Shown: piece after piece, positions 1-10,595 of the stretch
Layout of the letters: each line of letters opens with the position of its first letter
Position numbering within the stretch: position 1 is the first letter of the stretch
Assembly (NCBI RefSeq): GCF_040833995.1
Contig: NZ_CP162137.1
Coordinates: 946,001 to 1,010,000 of the forward strand
Source of the DNA: Leptospira sp. WS58.C1
GTDB taxonomy: Bacteria; Spirochaetota; Leptospiria; Leptospirales; Leptospiraceae
Direction of reading: 5' to 3'
Length of the DNA: 64,000 nt
Made by a program: the position numbers and the translations under genes
The notes under the pieces: generated by a model
Seen by the model: only the letters and a program-made list of their open reading frames with translations
Told to the model about the DNA's origin: nothing
The model's database searches: none

Positions 1-1429
1 CCTTATGGTCCCGTTTTCCGTTTTGTTTGGATTTTCCACCGAAACGTCTATCTCTGTCGTTTCTCGAATGACTTTCTTTTTCTCGGAAACCCCTTTGATC
101 TTGGTCAAAACGGACTTCGGAGTCGAATTTTTCGGACTTATCCGCAAGGGCCAATTTGAATAGCGCTGCCGCTATTCGTTCCGCCGGAATTCCTTCGGAG
201 GTAAGTTTCTTAACGAGTTTGGAATATTCGGAAACGTCTCCTTCCTCCGCAACTTCTTTTACGATATGGGAATATTCTAAAAATTTCTTTTCCGTGAGTT
301 CTGAAATATCAGGGACTTTTCCGAGTTCCATTTCGAATTCATGGTCTTCTCTGATCTTGCGTAATGTTTTGAAGTCCTTATTAGAAACAAAACTGAGCGC
401 GAGTCCTTTTCTTCCAGCTCTTCCTGTTCTACCGATACGGTGCACATAGTCTTCGGAATCTCTAGGGATATCGTAATTAAATACTGCTTCTACGTCGCTT
501 ACATCAATTCCTCTTCCGGCTACGTCAGTTGCTACAAGAACTGTAACAAGTCCAGAGCGAAATCCGGACATTACCTTGTTTCTTTGGTTTTGGGAAAGAT
601 CTCCATGCAATCCTTCGGAGAATACTCCTTTGGATTTTAAGAATTCCACAAGTTCATCCACTCGGACCTTAGTATTACAAAATACTAAAGAAGCCTTAGG
701 AGTATGATATTCTAAAAGACGTATCAATGCCTCGTGTTTGAGGCCTTCTCTCATTTCAAAATAGATCTGCTGGATCTTAGGTCGGTCCGCTTTTCCTCCG
801 GTCACATCTACAACCTTGGGAGAATTTTGGAACTTTTTAGTGATCCCCATCACCTTTGCGGAAAGGGTTGCGGAGAACAGAATAGTCTGTCTTTCTTCCG
901 GGACCTTTGCAAGAATGATTTCCATGTCCTCCAAAAATCCCATGTCCAACATTTCGTCCGCTTCGTCTAGGATCACCATTTTGACTTTGCTCAAATCCAA
1001 GGTTTTGCGATCCATATGATCCATGGTCCTTCCAGGTGTACCGACGATCACTTGCGGTTTTCTTTTTAATGCCTTGAATTGTTTGGTGATATCGTCTCCG
1101 CCGTAGATTGCGACTACTTGGAAATCTTCTTTATATTTTCCTAATTTTCTATACTCTTCCGCGACTTGGACTACCAATTCTCTTGTCGGGCAGAGTACTA
1201 ATACTTGAGGTGACTGTTCTTTTTCTTCCAGTATTTCTAAACTTGGAATTGCGAATGCCGCCGTTTTACCTGTTCCTGTACGGGAATGACCGATTACGTC
1301 CCTTCCGGAAAGAATAAGTGGAATAGCTTCGGATTGGATGGAAGAAGGTTCGGTAAATCCTAGATCGGATACGGCTTTTAATACGTCCTCGGATATACCG
1401 AGTTCATGGAATGTTTTTTTAGGTTTCAA
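1..1429 (-). CDS. DEAD-box ATP-dependent RNA helicase (3' end outside window)
   Basis: ATP-dependent RNA helicase of the DEAD-box family, which remodels RNA in the cytoplasm (ribosome assembly or mRNA decay). Reading the complement, I see the family motifs in order: Q motif (GFTEPSSIQ, about residue 24), Walker A SRTGTGKT (about 49-56), PTREL, TPGR, DEAD (about 155-158), SAT (about 186), then in the second RecA domain LVFCNTK, ATDVAGRGID and HRIGRTGR. A basic, Asp/Arg-rich tail runs off the left edge, so the stop is not seen. The start is TTG at 1429, preceded by AGGAG seven bases upstream; the frame is closed by TAA just upstream and has no other start, so the TTG is well supported. DeaD/CshA-type by overall plan, but the exact paralogue cannot be decided. 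Confidence 0.93.
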   Translation of the reverse strand, partial: MKPKKTFHELGISEDVLKAVSDLGFTEPSSIQSEAIPLILSGRDVIGHSRTGTGKTAAFAIPSLEILEEKEQSPQVLVLCPTRELVVQVAEEYRKLGKYKEDFQVVAIYGGDDITKQFKALKRKPQVIVGTPGRTMDHMDRKTLDLSKVKMVILDEADEMLDMGFLEDMEIILAKVPEERQTILFSATLSAKVMGITKKFQNSPKVVDVTGGKADRPKIQQIYFEMREGLKHEALIRLLEYHTPKASLVFCNTKVRVDELVEFLKSKGVFSEGLHGDLSQNQRNKVMSGFRSGLVTVLVATDVAGRGIDVSDVEAVFNYDIPRDSEDYVHRIGRTGRAGRKGLALSFVSNKDFKTLRKIREDHEFEMELGKVPDISELTEKKFLEYSHIVKEVAEEGDVSEYSKLVKKLTSEGIPAERIAAALFKLALADKSEKFDSEVRFDQDQRGFREKESHSRNDRDRRFGGKSKQNGKRDHK

Positions 1430-1608
1430 AGATAGCTCCTGGGATACTTGCGTAAATTTTTACGGTATCCTCACGATTATGCCTTTCCGGCTAAGAGCTT
1501 GGATCTTTATAGAATGGTCCTATTTAAACATAAAGGAAAGATTTAGGCTCTGGTATCGTTTCTTCCATGAATTCAAACACGACTCTCCAGCATAGCATTA
1601 AAGGTCTT

Positions 1609-2367
1609 TTATTCCTTTCCGGTTTTCATATATTTCAGCCGTAACTTATCCGGAAACTTTTCGATCGCATATCTAAGCATGGTCCTGGGCATCTTATGGG
1701 CATGTTTGTCTAAAAAATCTGTTTCAGATTTGAGGCTTCTGTTGCCCACTTCTCTTAGCATCCAACCCACCGCCTTATGGATGAGATCCTCTTTGTCCGA
1801 TAAGAGTAATTCGGAGATCTTTAAGGTATCCTTAAAGTCTCCTTTGCGTATAAAAGCGAAAGTGGAGATGATCGCGATCCGTCTTTCCCATATATTATTC
1901 GATTTAACTAACTTATATAGGAGGTCCCTTTTTTTATCTATGAGATAATCCCCTATCAAATCTCTGGAGCTTAGGTCTACGATGTCCCAATTGTTTACGT
2001 ATTTTAAGTTTTTTAAATAGAATAAATGCAGTTGTTCTCGCTTGTCTGTCCGCGTCTTTTGGAACTTCTCACATAGTATAAAAAATCCAAGGAGCCTTTC
2101 CTCGTGGTATTTTGATTTTACGATCTTTTGTAATTCGGGTAACGGAAGTCCTTTGTATGATTTGGAAATTTTTCGTAAAGGGGGGACCTTTACTCCTAAG
2201 AATAGGTCGCCTTCTCCGTATTCACCCTTTCCCGTTTTGAAAAATCGGGAAAGTATCTCTACCGCCTTCGGGTCGGCGATATTTCTGACTTCTAAGATCA
2301 CATCTTCCGCCTTGGAATTTTCGCCTCCCAATAATTTCTTTTTGTTGATTGTTTTCGATTTAGGCAT
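1609..2367 (-). CDS. DNA alkylation repair protein, AlkD-like HEAT-repeat family
   Basis: Likely a DNA glycosylase of the AlkD type, which removes alkylated bases with a scaffold of HEAT-like helical repeats. Family signatures visible are WERRIAIISTFAFI in the middle, HKAVGWMLREVG, and a C-terminal MPRTMLRYAIEKFP; the predicted protein is 252 residues, normal for the family. I start at the ATG at 2367, with AAGGA upstream, rather than at a TTG twelve codons earlier, because the extra residues are Pro/Lys-rich and unlike the family. Monocistronic; it converges on nothing and is divergent from trhO with about 140 bases between. The function is family-based, with no catalytic residue checked individually. 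Confidence 0.88.
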   Translation of the reverse strand: MPKSKTINKKKLLGGENSKAEDVILEVRNIADPKAVEILSRFFKTGKGEYGEGDLFLGVKVPPLRKISKSYKGLPLPELQKIVKSKYHEERLLGFFILCEKFQKTRTDKREQLHLFYLKNLKYVNNWDIVDLSSRDLIGDYLIDKKRDLLYKLVKSNNIWERRIAIISTFAFIRKGDFKDTLKISELLLSDKEDLIHKAVGWMLREVGNRSLKSETDFLDKHAHKMPRTMLRYAIEKFPDKLRLKYMKTGKE

Positions 2368-2504
2368 GGGACAAAATTTCCTTTTGGGAGAGGGGTAGGG
2401 CAAGCATTATCGGAAGATATTTGTCATGTTCCAAATTTCGGTTTTTGGGCTTGCCAGTTAGGAGGTCCCACAAATCCTAATTTTTAGGAAAGATCCGCTC
2501 TACT

Positions 2505-3554
2505 ATGAAACATAAACCCCTTCATAATATTTACAGTAAAGATATTCTGAGAAAGAAGTTAGAGGCCGAGGATTTTCAGCGTACTACTATTTCCTTTTAT
2601 AGATACGTGATCTTAGAGGAACCGGACCTTCTCCGCAATGAACTATACAAAGAATGGGAATCTCTGGGAGTGCTCGGAAGGATCTATATCGCAAGAGAAG
2701 GGATCAACGCTCAGTTATCCTTGCCTGAATTTAATTTTCAAAAATTCAGGGACTCGATAGATGCGAGAAAGGAATTTAAGGATGTTCCGTTCAAAATTGC
2801 CGTGGAACAAAAGTCTTACTCATTTTTAAAATTGGACATACGAGTCCGTAATAAGATCGTAGCGGACGGTTTGACCGACGATACTTTCGACGTAACCAAT
2901 GTAGGAACCCACCTAAACGCCGAAGAATTTAACAAAAAATTGGAATCTCCCGGGACCATTGTGGTGGATGTTCGCAATCATTACGAGTCTGAGATAGGAC
3001 ATTTCGAGGGAGCATTACTTCCGCAAGCGGATACCTTTAGGGAAGAATTGCCGATGATAGTAGACCTTCTGAAAGACAAGAAGGATAAAGAGATCGTAAT
3101 GTATTGTACCGGCGGGATCCGATGTGAGAAGGCATCCGCATACCTGAAACATCATGGGTTCCGAAATGTGTATCAGTTGCATGGAGGAATTATCTCTTAC
3201 GCTTCCGAAATTAAGGAGAAGGGATTGGACTCCAAGTTTAAGGGAAAAAATTTCGTGTTCGATGCGAGGCTTCAGGAAACCGTGGGAGAAGAGATCCTAA
3301 GTGAATGCCACCAATGTGATCGGAAATCCGCAAGGCATATCAATTGTGCGAATCCCGCCTGTCATATTTTATTCATCCAATGTGAATCCTGTGCGGAAAA
3401 ATTCGATAACTGCTGCTCTGTGGAATGCCAAGAGATCGCAGCTTTACCTGCGGAAGAACAGAAAAAATTAAGAAAAGGTAAAGCCGCTTCCAATAAACAT
3501 TTTTCCAAGTCCAAGATCAGGCCAAAAGTTTTCGAACTGTACAAAGGAAAATAA
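2505..3554 (+). CDS. trhO: tRNA uridine(34) hydroxylase, rhodanese-like TrhO
   Basis: TrhO (YceA family) hydroxylates uridine 34 of tRNAs as the first step of 5-(carboxy)methoxyuridine formation, in the cytoplasm and using molecular oxygen. The 349-residue protein has the N-terminal acylphosphatase-like half ([15 protein letters not shown]), a rhodanese domain with the active-site loop CTGGIRCEK (catalytic Cys about residue 201), and the C-terminal Cys-rich tail ([23 protein letters not shown]) of long family members. Length and motif order match the family. Stand-alone gene; an AGGAAAG lies upstream at a rather long distance from the ATG. Confidence 0.93.
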   Translation: MKHKPLHNIYSKDILRKKLEAEDFQRTTISFYRYVILEEPDLLRNELYKEWESLGVLGRIYIAREGINAQLSLPEFNFQKFRDSIDARKEFKDVPFKIAVEQKSYSFLKLDIRVRNKIVADGLTDDTFDVTNVGTHLNAEEFNKKLESPGTIVVDVRNHYESEIGHFEGALLPQADTFREELPMIVDLLKDKKDKEIVMYCTGGIRCEKASAYLKHHGFRNVYQLHGGIISYASEIKEKGLDSKFKGKNFVFDARLQETVGEEILSECHQCDRKSARHINCANPACHILFIQCESCAEKFDNCCSVECQEIAALPAEEQKKLRKGKAASNKHFSKSKIRPKVFELYKGK

Positions 3555-3590
3555 AAGGTCCTTTTAATTTTCTTAAGAAAATCGAATTAT

Positions 3591-3613
3591 CTTGTAATAT
3601 TTTAAATTACAAG
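3591..3613. promoter_or_regulatory. Perfect 8-bp palindrome upstream of the dioxygenase gene
   Basis: CTTGTAAT and ATTACAAG are exact inverted copies separated by seven A/T bases, ending about 26 bases before the ATG at 3639 and overlapping the likely 5' leader. Size and symmetry fit a dimeric repressor site. TTGTAA..TTACAA half-sites occur among MarR/HxlR-type regulators, but no such regulator is adjacent, so the protein is unknown. The arms are AT-rich with no T-run after them, which argues against a terminator. Confidence 0.5.
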
Positions 3614-3638
3614 GAGTCTAAAGAAAAAGTAGGAAATT

Positions 3639-4406
3639 ATGCAAAAATTACCGGTATTTTTCGTAGGCCATGGAAGTCCCATGAACGCACTAGGACCGAA
3701 TCCGATAGCCGATACATGGTCGGAATCCACGAAAGATTTTCCGGAACCTAAAGCGATCTTAAGTATTTCTGCTCATTGGTTTACTAGAGGAACATATATA
3801 ACCTCTAACGAGCTTCCTCCTACCATTCATGATTTTTACGGATTCCCTCAGGAATTATTCGATGTTCAATATCCTGCCCCGGGAAATCCAAAACTTGCGG
3901 AAGACCTTTCCAGATCCAATCATGTACAAGTGATCCAAGACGATTCTTGGGGACTAGATCATGGAACCTGGAGTGTACTACGGAATATGTATCCTAAAGC
4001 GAATATTCCTGTCGTGCAGTTGAGTATAGATGCCACAAAATCCGGAGAATGGCATTACGAATTTGCGAAATTTTTATCCAAGTTAAGAGAAGAAGGTATT
4101 TTGATCTTGGGAAGCGGAGACCTAGTGCATAATTTACGTCTTTATGATTGGAAAAACCAAGACAAGGCGCATGACTGGGCATTGGATGCAAATGAGACTT
4201 TCAAAGATCTCATCCAAAAAAGAGATTGGAAGAGCCTCGCAAATTATCAAAAATTAGGGACGGCGGTGCAGATGGCTATCCCTACTCCCGAACATTATTT
4301 TCCTATGTTATACGCTTTGGCATTGGCAGAGGAGAAGGAAGAAATCCGTTTTTATAATGATATCATCCAAAGTTCGGTATCTTTGACTAGTATGAAGATC
4401 GGTTAG
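3639..4406 (+). CDS. ygiD: Extradiol ring-cleavage dioxygenase, DODA/YgiD family
   Basis: Class III extradiol dioxygenase of the 4,5-DOPA dioxygenase family, a metal-dependent enzyme that opens catechol rings; the physiological bacterial substrate is unclear. Visible family features are FVGHGSPMNAL at the N-terminus (metal-ligand His), SAHWFTRG near residue 50, LDHGTWSVL near residue 110, and GSGDLVHNL. Length (255 residues) is normal. The start ATG follows AGTAGGAAATT. A perfect palindrome lies just upstream (3591-3613), so specific repression is possible. It converges with the transporter gene at 4438. Confidence 0.88.
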   Translation: MQKLPVFFVGHGSPMNALGPNPIADTWSESTKDFPEPKAILSISAHWFTRGTYITSNELPPTIHDFYGFPQELFDVQYPAPGNPKLAEDLSRSNHVQVIQDDSWGLDHGTWSVLRNMYPKANIPVVQLSIDATKSGEWHYEFAKFLSKLREEGILILGSGDLVHNLRLYDWKNQDKAHDWALDANETFKDLIQKRDWKSLANYQKLGTAVQMAIPTPEHYFPMLYALALAEEKEEIRFYNDIIQSSVSLTSMKIG

Positions 4407-4437
4407 GATCTAGTTTTTTACGAACTCAATCGTATCT

Positions 4438-5337
4438 TCAGGAGGTCTTTTCTCTTCCCCAGATCCCAGCCAGAAAAAGTCCGCTGATTAAATGCCATAC
4501 CCCCCACCAAGCGGCGATAAGGGCCATTGATCCGATTCCTTGGAAGAACGTAAAGATCAGGATAAGACCAAGACCTGAGTTTTGGAGTCCTGTCTCCAGG
4601 GAGATTGTTTTTCTCTCTTTATGAGCTAGGCCGGCTATCCATGAGGCAAGATAGCCAACCGTTAAGGCGGTACCGTTATGCAGAAGTACTAACCAAAACA
4701 AAACAGGTCCGAATTCCACAAAGGATCTCCAGTTGCCGATGAATGCGATCAATATAAAAACCCCAAGTAGAACGGTAGATCCAACCCTCATAGGCTTCTT
4801 TAATTTAGAAGCAATCTTGGGAAGAAAACGGTTCGTGAGCGCTCCTAAGATCAACGGCAAGATTAATATTAGAAAAATGGAAAGAAATACATCTACCGGA
4901 TTTAAACTGATCTCTTTTAATCTGTCTGCAGCGGGAGAATATAACTTTCCCCAAAAGAAAAAGTTAAACGGAGTAAAGAACCAGGCTAAAACGGTTGTGG
5001 TAGCCGTGAGTGAAATGGAAAGAGGAACATTCCCTTTGGCAAGAAGGCTGATAAAATTGGACATGTTCCCGCCCGGGCAGGCCGCCACTAAGATCATTCC
5101 AAGAGCCAGACCGGGATGTGGGCGTAAAATATAAAGTAATCCTACCGTAAGAGCGGGCAATAATACTAATTGGGAAAACAGACCGACAATGGCAGCCTTG
5201 GGCTGTTTTCTTAAATTCGTAAAGTCCGCGAGGGTCAGTTCCAAAGAGACCCCGTACATGATGAGTCCCAAACAAATATTCAAGACAAAGAGCCCCGCCG
5301 GACTGAAATTCAATTTGACTAAATCGAAATCTTGCAT
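4438..5337 (-). CDS. Bile acid:sodium symporter family (SBF) transporter
   Basis: Inner-membrane transporter of the bile acid/sodium symporter superfamily, 299 residues with about nine to ten hydrophobic segments. The signature region AACPGGNMSNF (about residues 84-94) is the unwound crossover helix of the fold, and a second crossover-like ENGLQNSGLG-type stretch (read as ETGLQNSGLG) lies near residue 249. The substrate in bacteria is usually an organic anion and cannot be read here. It lies downstream of the TauD-like gene on the same strand, 64 bases apart, so co-transcription is plausible and an organic acid or sulfonate link is possible but unproven. Confidence 0.87.
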   Translation of the reverse strand: MQDFDLVKLNFSPAGLFVLNICLGLIMYGVSLELTLADFTNLRKQPKAAIVGLFSQLVLLPALTVGLLYILRPHPGLALGMILVAACPGGNMSNFISLLAKGNVPLSISLTATTTVLAWFFTPFNFFFWGKLYSPAADRLKEISLNPVDVFLSIFLILILPLILGALTNRFLPKIASKLKKPMRVGSTVLLGVFILIAFIGNWRSFVEFGPVLFWLVLLHNGTALTVGYLASWIAGLAHKERKTISLETGLQNSGLGLILIFTFFQGIGSMALIAAWWGVWHLISGLFLAGIWGREKTS

Positions 5338-5401
5338 GTATTTCCTTGAACGGACAAATGTCCGCTCCCGTTTAATATTTTATGATTTTTTAAATTATAT
5401 T

Positions 5402-6529
<1,128 letters not shown>

Positions 6530-6663
6530 GTTAGTTCTCCCCTTAGAGAATGAAAACTTTTATAAAACTACAGAATGGAAAGGCAAGTCTTTTCATTTCC
6601 GCCTTGATTCAACGGTTTCATCTAAAATACCTATATCATGAGTTTTAGCGCCGGAGAAAGAAA

Positions 6664-7569
6664 ATGAACGTTTCACTTTCTAAGGAAGGTCCTGTTTTTT
6701 CCAGGCTTGTTTACGGATGCTGGCGAATACATACCGATCCGAAAGGAGCAGGGACTGATCGAATTTTAGAAAAGATAGAAGTTTGTATTCAATCCGGGAT
6801 TGATACGTTCGATCATGCGGATTTATATGGTGAATACGAGAACGAGGAGAGATTCGGTACGGCATTAAAAATCAGACCGGATATTAAAGAGAAAATAAAG
6901 ATAGTTACTAAGGCTGGGATCCAACTTCCTGGGCCGAATCGCCATGGGATCACAATAAAACATTATGATACGTCCGCGAATTATCTGGTCCATTCTGCGG
7001 AGAATTCATTAAGAAAATTGAATGTAGATAAGATAGACCTGCTTCTGATACATAGGCCTGACCCTCTTATGGATGCGGACGAGATCGCTAAAGCATTTAG
7101 CTCCCTAAAAGAAAGCGGTAAAGTTTTGTATTTCGGAGTTTCCAATTTCACTCCTTTTCAGTTTTCATTATTGCAGTCCAGATTGGATTTTCCTTTGGTT
7201 ACGAACCAAGTGGAATTCCATCCGTTCCATACGGATCCTCTTGTGAATGGAGTATTCGATCAGGCACAAGAATTGCGAATTAAACCGATGATCTGGTCTC
7301 CTACGGCAGGTGGTCGAGTTTTTCGACCTAAAAGGGAACAAGAAACCGTTTTATATAATACATTGGAAGATCTTGCAAAGAAGAAGGATACTAGTCCGGA
7401 CGCGGTCTTATTCGCTTGGTATCTTTTTCATCCTGCAAATTTGGTCCCAGTTTTAGGGACGAACGATCCCGACCGTATCAGATCGGCTGCAAAATCAGTT
7501 CATCTTCGGCTGGAAAAAGAGGAATGGTTCCGCATTTTAGAGGCAGGAACAGGTAAAAGAGTTCCGTGA
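6664..7569 (+). CDS. Aldo/keto reductase, YdhF-like
   Basis: NADP(H)-dependent aldo/keto reductase of 301 residues, TIM-barrel fold. The catalytic tetrad is visible: Asp and Tyr in FDHADLYGEYENEE (about residues 50-60), Lys in IVTKAGIQ, and His in LLIHRPDP. The DHADLYG...EERFG pattern and the SNF substrate loop match the YdhF branch. The 3' end GTNDPDRI resembles the nucleotide-binding loop of the family. ATG is preceded by CCGGAGAAAGAAA, a good ribosome-binding site. The substrate is unknown; divergent from the TauD-like gene. Confidence 0.9.
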   Translation: MNVSLSKEGPVFSRLVYGCWRIHTDPKGAGTDRILEKIEVCIQSGIDTFDHADLYGEYENEERFGTALKIRPDIKEKIKIVTKAGIQLPGPNRHGITIKHYDTSANYLVHSAENSLRKLNVDKIDLLLIHRPDPLMDADEIAKAFSSLKESGKVLYFGVSNFTPFQFSLLQSRLDFPLVTNQVEFHPFHTDPLVNGVFDQAQELRIKPMIWSPTAGGRVFRPKREQETVLYNTLEDLAKKKDTSPDAVLFAWYLFHPANLVPVLGTNDPDRIRSAAKSVHLRLEKEEWFRILEAGTGKRVP

Positions 7570-7661
7570 TACAAAAAAATGACAACATAAGAGAATTCTA
7601 ATCAGAATATAATACTTATATTTATACTACTCGTTCGATATCAAAACGGAGAGAATTCAAA

Positions 7662-9077
7662 ATGAAAATCGAACAAGGCAAAAAGGGACTTCCCCTTTTG
7701 GTAGGGATCTTATGGTTCCTATTCAACTGTAACGGGGAGAAAATGGTACATACGGAAAGTTTACTGGGACTGATCCAGAAACCGGACCAAACGAAAACAA
7801 GTGCAAGCTACTCGGATCTTGCAGTCATTGATACTGTAAACGGCACGGGAAATTTTTCCGTTCTTACTTATAATGTGGCCGGATTATTAGAACCTTTTTC
7901 CAGCTCGAATCCAAGTGAGAATACTCCTTATATGGGACCTTTGATGACACCGTTCGATCTGGTGGTGGTCCAAGAAGATTTCAATTATCATGCGAGTCTG
8001 TATGCAAATGACGTACATCCACATCGATCCGCTACTAGCGGTGGAATGGGTATCGGAGACGGTTTGAACACTCTTTCTTATTTTCCATTTTCGGATTTCC
8101 AAAGAGTGGATTGGAACGCTTGTAACGGAACGGATTGTCTGACTCCTAAGGGATTTACTTTGGCTAGGCATAAAGTAGCGCCCGGGGTATTTATAGACGT
8201 ATATAATTTACATACGAATGCCAGTACGGGAGAAGCGGATCTGGCGGCAAGAAGATCCAATATATTACAAATTCTGAATTTTATCGGAACTAATTCTGCG
8301 GGAAATGCAGTGATCGTCTTGGGAGATACAAACACCCGATATACCAGATCGGGAGACAATATCCGGGAATTTATCAATCAAGGATTTACGGATGTTTGGA
8401 TCCAGATGATCCGGGGAGGATCGTATCCTACACAGGGAGGAGATGCCTTGACGGACTGCGAGGGACATAGGACAAGTGCAGGCTGTGAGGTGGTGGATAA
8501 AATATTATACCGCGGAAATTCCTATATCTCCTTATCACCTAGCTCTTATTTGGTAGAAGACGCAAGATTCGTTCATCCTGTAACCGGAGTTCCTCTTTCC
8601 GACCATTACGCGATTTCTTCCACATTCAATTATTCTCTTTTACAGAATTTATCGTTTAGTGACGCATTCGGCGGGCCTCATGGAACTGCGTTCAACGATG
8701 TGGATTCTCTCCCTTCTTCTCCTTCCGCGTCTAAAATAAGTCTAAGATCCGGATCCAGGGTGGATGCTGTGTCCTTACAATTGACGAATGGAACCGTCTT
8801 AAGTCATGGAGGAACGGGAGGAAGTTTACAAACTCTGACTTTGGGAACGGGAGAGTATTTAGACCAAGTAAAACTTTGTAGCGGTCAAAAAAACGGTCAT
8901 ACAAGGATTTTTTATGCTCAATTTCGCACAAACCTAGCAAGATTCCTCACCGGAGGTTCAAACACTTCCAGTTGTGTTACATACTCCGCTCCTAACGGTT
9001 GGGGGATAGTAGGATTCCATGGAAGAAGCGGAAGCGAAGTTGATAAACTCGGAGTGATCTTTGCTCCGATTCCATAA
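7662..9077 (+). CDS. Lipoprotein: endonuclease/exonuclease/phosphatase fold with C-terminal jacalin-like domain
   Basis: Exported lipoprotein of 471 residues. A signal peptide ends in a spirochaetal lipobox (WFLFNC, Cys about 24). Residues about 65-330 are an endonuclease/exonuclease/phosphatase domain: FSVLTYNVAGL, the catalytic Glu in VVVQEDF, His in NLHTNAS, Asp and Asn in VLGDTNTRY, and the terminal SDHYAI. DNase I-like nucleases and neutral sphingomyelinases share this fold, and the sequence alone does not separate them. Residues about 340-471 look like a jacalin-type lectin fold: an initial GGPHGTAFND, repeated strands with GGTGG, and closing GIVGFHGRSGSEVDKLG. The fusion implies a surface or secreted enzyme docked on glycans. 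Monogenic. Confidence 0.82.
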   Translation: MKIEQGKKGLPLLVGILWFLFNCNGEKMVHTESLLGLIQKPDQTKTSASYSDLAVIDTVNGTGNFSVLTYNVAGLLEPFSSSNPSENTPYMGPLMTPFDLVVVQEDFNYHASLYANDVHPHRSATSGGMGIGDGLNTLSYFPFSDFQRVDWNACNGTDCLTPKGFTLARHKVAPGVFIDVYNLHTNASTGEADLAARRSNILQILNFIGTNSAGNAVIVLGDTNTRYTRSGDNIREFINQGFTDVWIQMIRGGSYPTQGGDALTDCEGHRTSAGCEVVDKILYRGNSYISLSPSSYLVEDARFVHPVTGVPLSDHYAISSTFNYSLLQNLSFSDAFGGPHGTAFNDVDSLPSSPSASKISLRSGSRVDAVSLQLTNGTVLSHGGTGGSLQTLTLGTGEYLDQVKLCSGQKNGHTRIFYAQFRTNLARFLTGGSNTSSCVTYSAPNGWGIVGFHGRSGSEVDKLGVIFAPIP

Positions 9078-9214
9078 ATAGATTTGAAAGTATTTCGGCC
9101 GAACATTCGATAAAAACCGAAGAAATAAAAAGCGATCCATTTGTTTCTAATAGAAAGTTTCCTAAATATGTCCGAGGTTCGAAGAGGGACGTATAGGATT
9201 TTTAGGAGAAATGA

Positions 9215-10102
9215 ATGTTTCGCTTTCTAACTTCAATTTTAATCGTATCTTTCTTTTTCGTCTGTAAGGCCGAAAATTCCAAAAAACAATCCGAGGAACT
9301 TTCCGATGTTCGTTCGGGATCCGTATCGGCTCCTATGCCGTCAGCGGACGAACAACCGATGCAAGAAGCCGAGAAAAAAATTAGCGGCAGAGCGGGTGAA
9401 AGGGAAGAGTCACCGGAAGATCAAATCAAAACCTTTGCGACACCCAAGATCGGTAGCCTAAAGATAGGCCGCCTTTTGGAATATAAGGTAGATCTAAATT
9501 TCGAGACGAAAGATTTTATAGCTGCTCGAAAATTCCTATTGGAACTCTCCGGCAAGTATGGATTCGTACAGAGCGAAAATCTTCGAAACTGGGGAGGAGA
9601 TACCGAACCGAGTATGACCGCAGTTATTCACGTAAAGTCATCCGATCTATATCAAGTTTTGATGGAACTGGAGAAGTTGGGCACACTCACTTCCGAAAAT
9701 ATCCAAGTAGAAGATCATACAGAGAATTATACGTTAGAACAGATCCATTCCAGAAGGGAAAAGATCCGGATTGCAAGAAGAACGGAACTAGGCGCCAGAT
9801 CCACTCCTAAAAACGCGGCTGAGATCGATGAGATGCTTGGACAGTCGGAAGATTCCGCAGACTCCGCAGAATTCGAAAAATGGAAAATACTAGATAGAGT
9901 GAACTGGGCAAAGATCAGTATACATTTGTACGGTCCTAAAAAACCGAAAGCAGTGGAAGTTCCCAGTTTCGGAGATGCGTTTATCGATCTGGCTAGTCTC
10001 GGATTAAAACTTCTTCTGTATCTGATCTATATCCTTCCCTTAGGATTGGTTGTATTTGGGATTTTCTACCTAGTTAAATATGTGAAGAATCGTCTAAAAT
10101 AA
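9215..10102 (+). CDS. DUF4349-type lipoprotein with C-terminal membrane helix
   Basis: Hypothetical lipoprotein of 295 residues. The N-terminus is a signal peptide with lipobox FFVC (Cys about 16), then a low-complexity acidic/Ser linker. Residues about 85-245 match the layout of DUF4349: a strand-rich start ([14 protein letters not shown]), a conserved Gly-Tyr/Phe-Val element ([10 protein letters not shown]), [15 protein letters not shown], a helical coiled stretch, and [10 protein letters not shown] before a hydrophobic helix at about 265-288 and a basic tail. The role is unknown; family members are thought to be envelope proteins. A good AGGAGAA precedes the ATG. Confidence 0.8.
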   Translation: MFRFLTSILIVSFFFVCKAENSKKQSEELSDVRSGSVSAPMPSADEQPMQEAEKKISGRAGEREESPEDQIKTFATPKIGSLKIGRLLEYKVDLNFETKDFIAARKFLLELSGKYGFVQSENLRNWGGDTEPSMTAVIHVKSSDLYQVLMELEKLGTLTSENIQVEDHTENYTLEQIHSRREKIRIARRTELGARSTPKNAAEIDEMLGQSEDSADSAEFEKWKILDRVNWAKISIHLYGPKKPKAVEVPSFGDAFIDLASLGLKLLLYLIYILPLGLVVFGIFYLVKYVKNRLK

Positions 10103-10108
10103 TAGAAT

Positions 10109-10123
10109 GGGGCTTCGCGCCCC
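10109..10123. terminator. Short GC hairpin after the DUF4349 gene
   Basis: GGGGC-TTCGC-GCCCC lies seven bases after the stop codon. Downstream bases are only moderately T-rich (TCCTAATTATTTTG), so it could be a weak intrinsic terminator or just an mRNA 3' hairpin. Confidence 0.45.
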
Positions 10124-10191
10124 GTCCTAATTATTTTGTTTCCGGGGAAGCTATGGTTTTTAGCCTAGAAGAAAACGGTTTGGGGAAAAGA

Positions 10192-10590
10192 ATGCCTACT
10201 CTGGAAGAAGCTCAAAAAGAAATTATCGCCGAGTTCTCGGAGGCGGCAGACTGGGAAGAAAGATACCAGATGCTGATCGAGATAGGGGACGAGCTTCCTA
10301 TTCTGTCCCCCGAATTAAAAACGGAAGATAGATTAGTCCCGGGTTGCCAGTCCAGGGTTTGGGTCGTTCCGGAAGAAAAAGAAGGCAAATTATTCATCCA
10401 AGCGGATAGCGATTCCGCGATCACAAAAGGGATGATCGCATTACTATTACGGGTATTTTCGGGAAGAACAAGAGAAGAGATCAAGTCAGCATCCTTGGAG
10501 TTCCTAAAAGAGATCGGTTTGGACAAACATCTTTCCATGAGCCGCAGAAACGGTCTTTATTCCATGGTAAATAAAATTAGAAGTTTCTAA
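10192..10590 (+). CDS. sufE: SufE family sulfur acceptor protein
   Basis: SufE accepts sulfane sulfur from the cysteine desulfurase SufS and hands it to the SufBCD scaffold for Fe-S cluster assembly in the cytoplasm. The family core is clear: [15 protein letters not shown], the active-site Cys in VPGCQSRVW (Cys52 from this start), [16 protein letters not shown], and [14 protein letters not shown] take the second ATG because only about 18 residues normally precede the DWEERY block; an ATG 13 codons upstream (10153) has a comparable GGGGA site and stays possible. No suf genes are adjacent. Confidence 0.9.
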   Translation: MPTLEEAQKEIIAEFSEAADWEERYQMLIEIGDELPILSPELKTEDRLVPGCQSRVWVVPEEKEGKLFIQADSDSAITKGMIALLLRVFSGRTREEIKSASLEFLKEIGLDKHLSMSRRNGLYSMVNKIRSF

Positions 10591-10595
10591 TATTT

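Noticed and set aside
1679..1948. 89-codon plus-strand frame opposite the AlkD-like gene
   Set aside because: Antisense shadow of a gene with clear family motifs.
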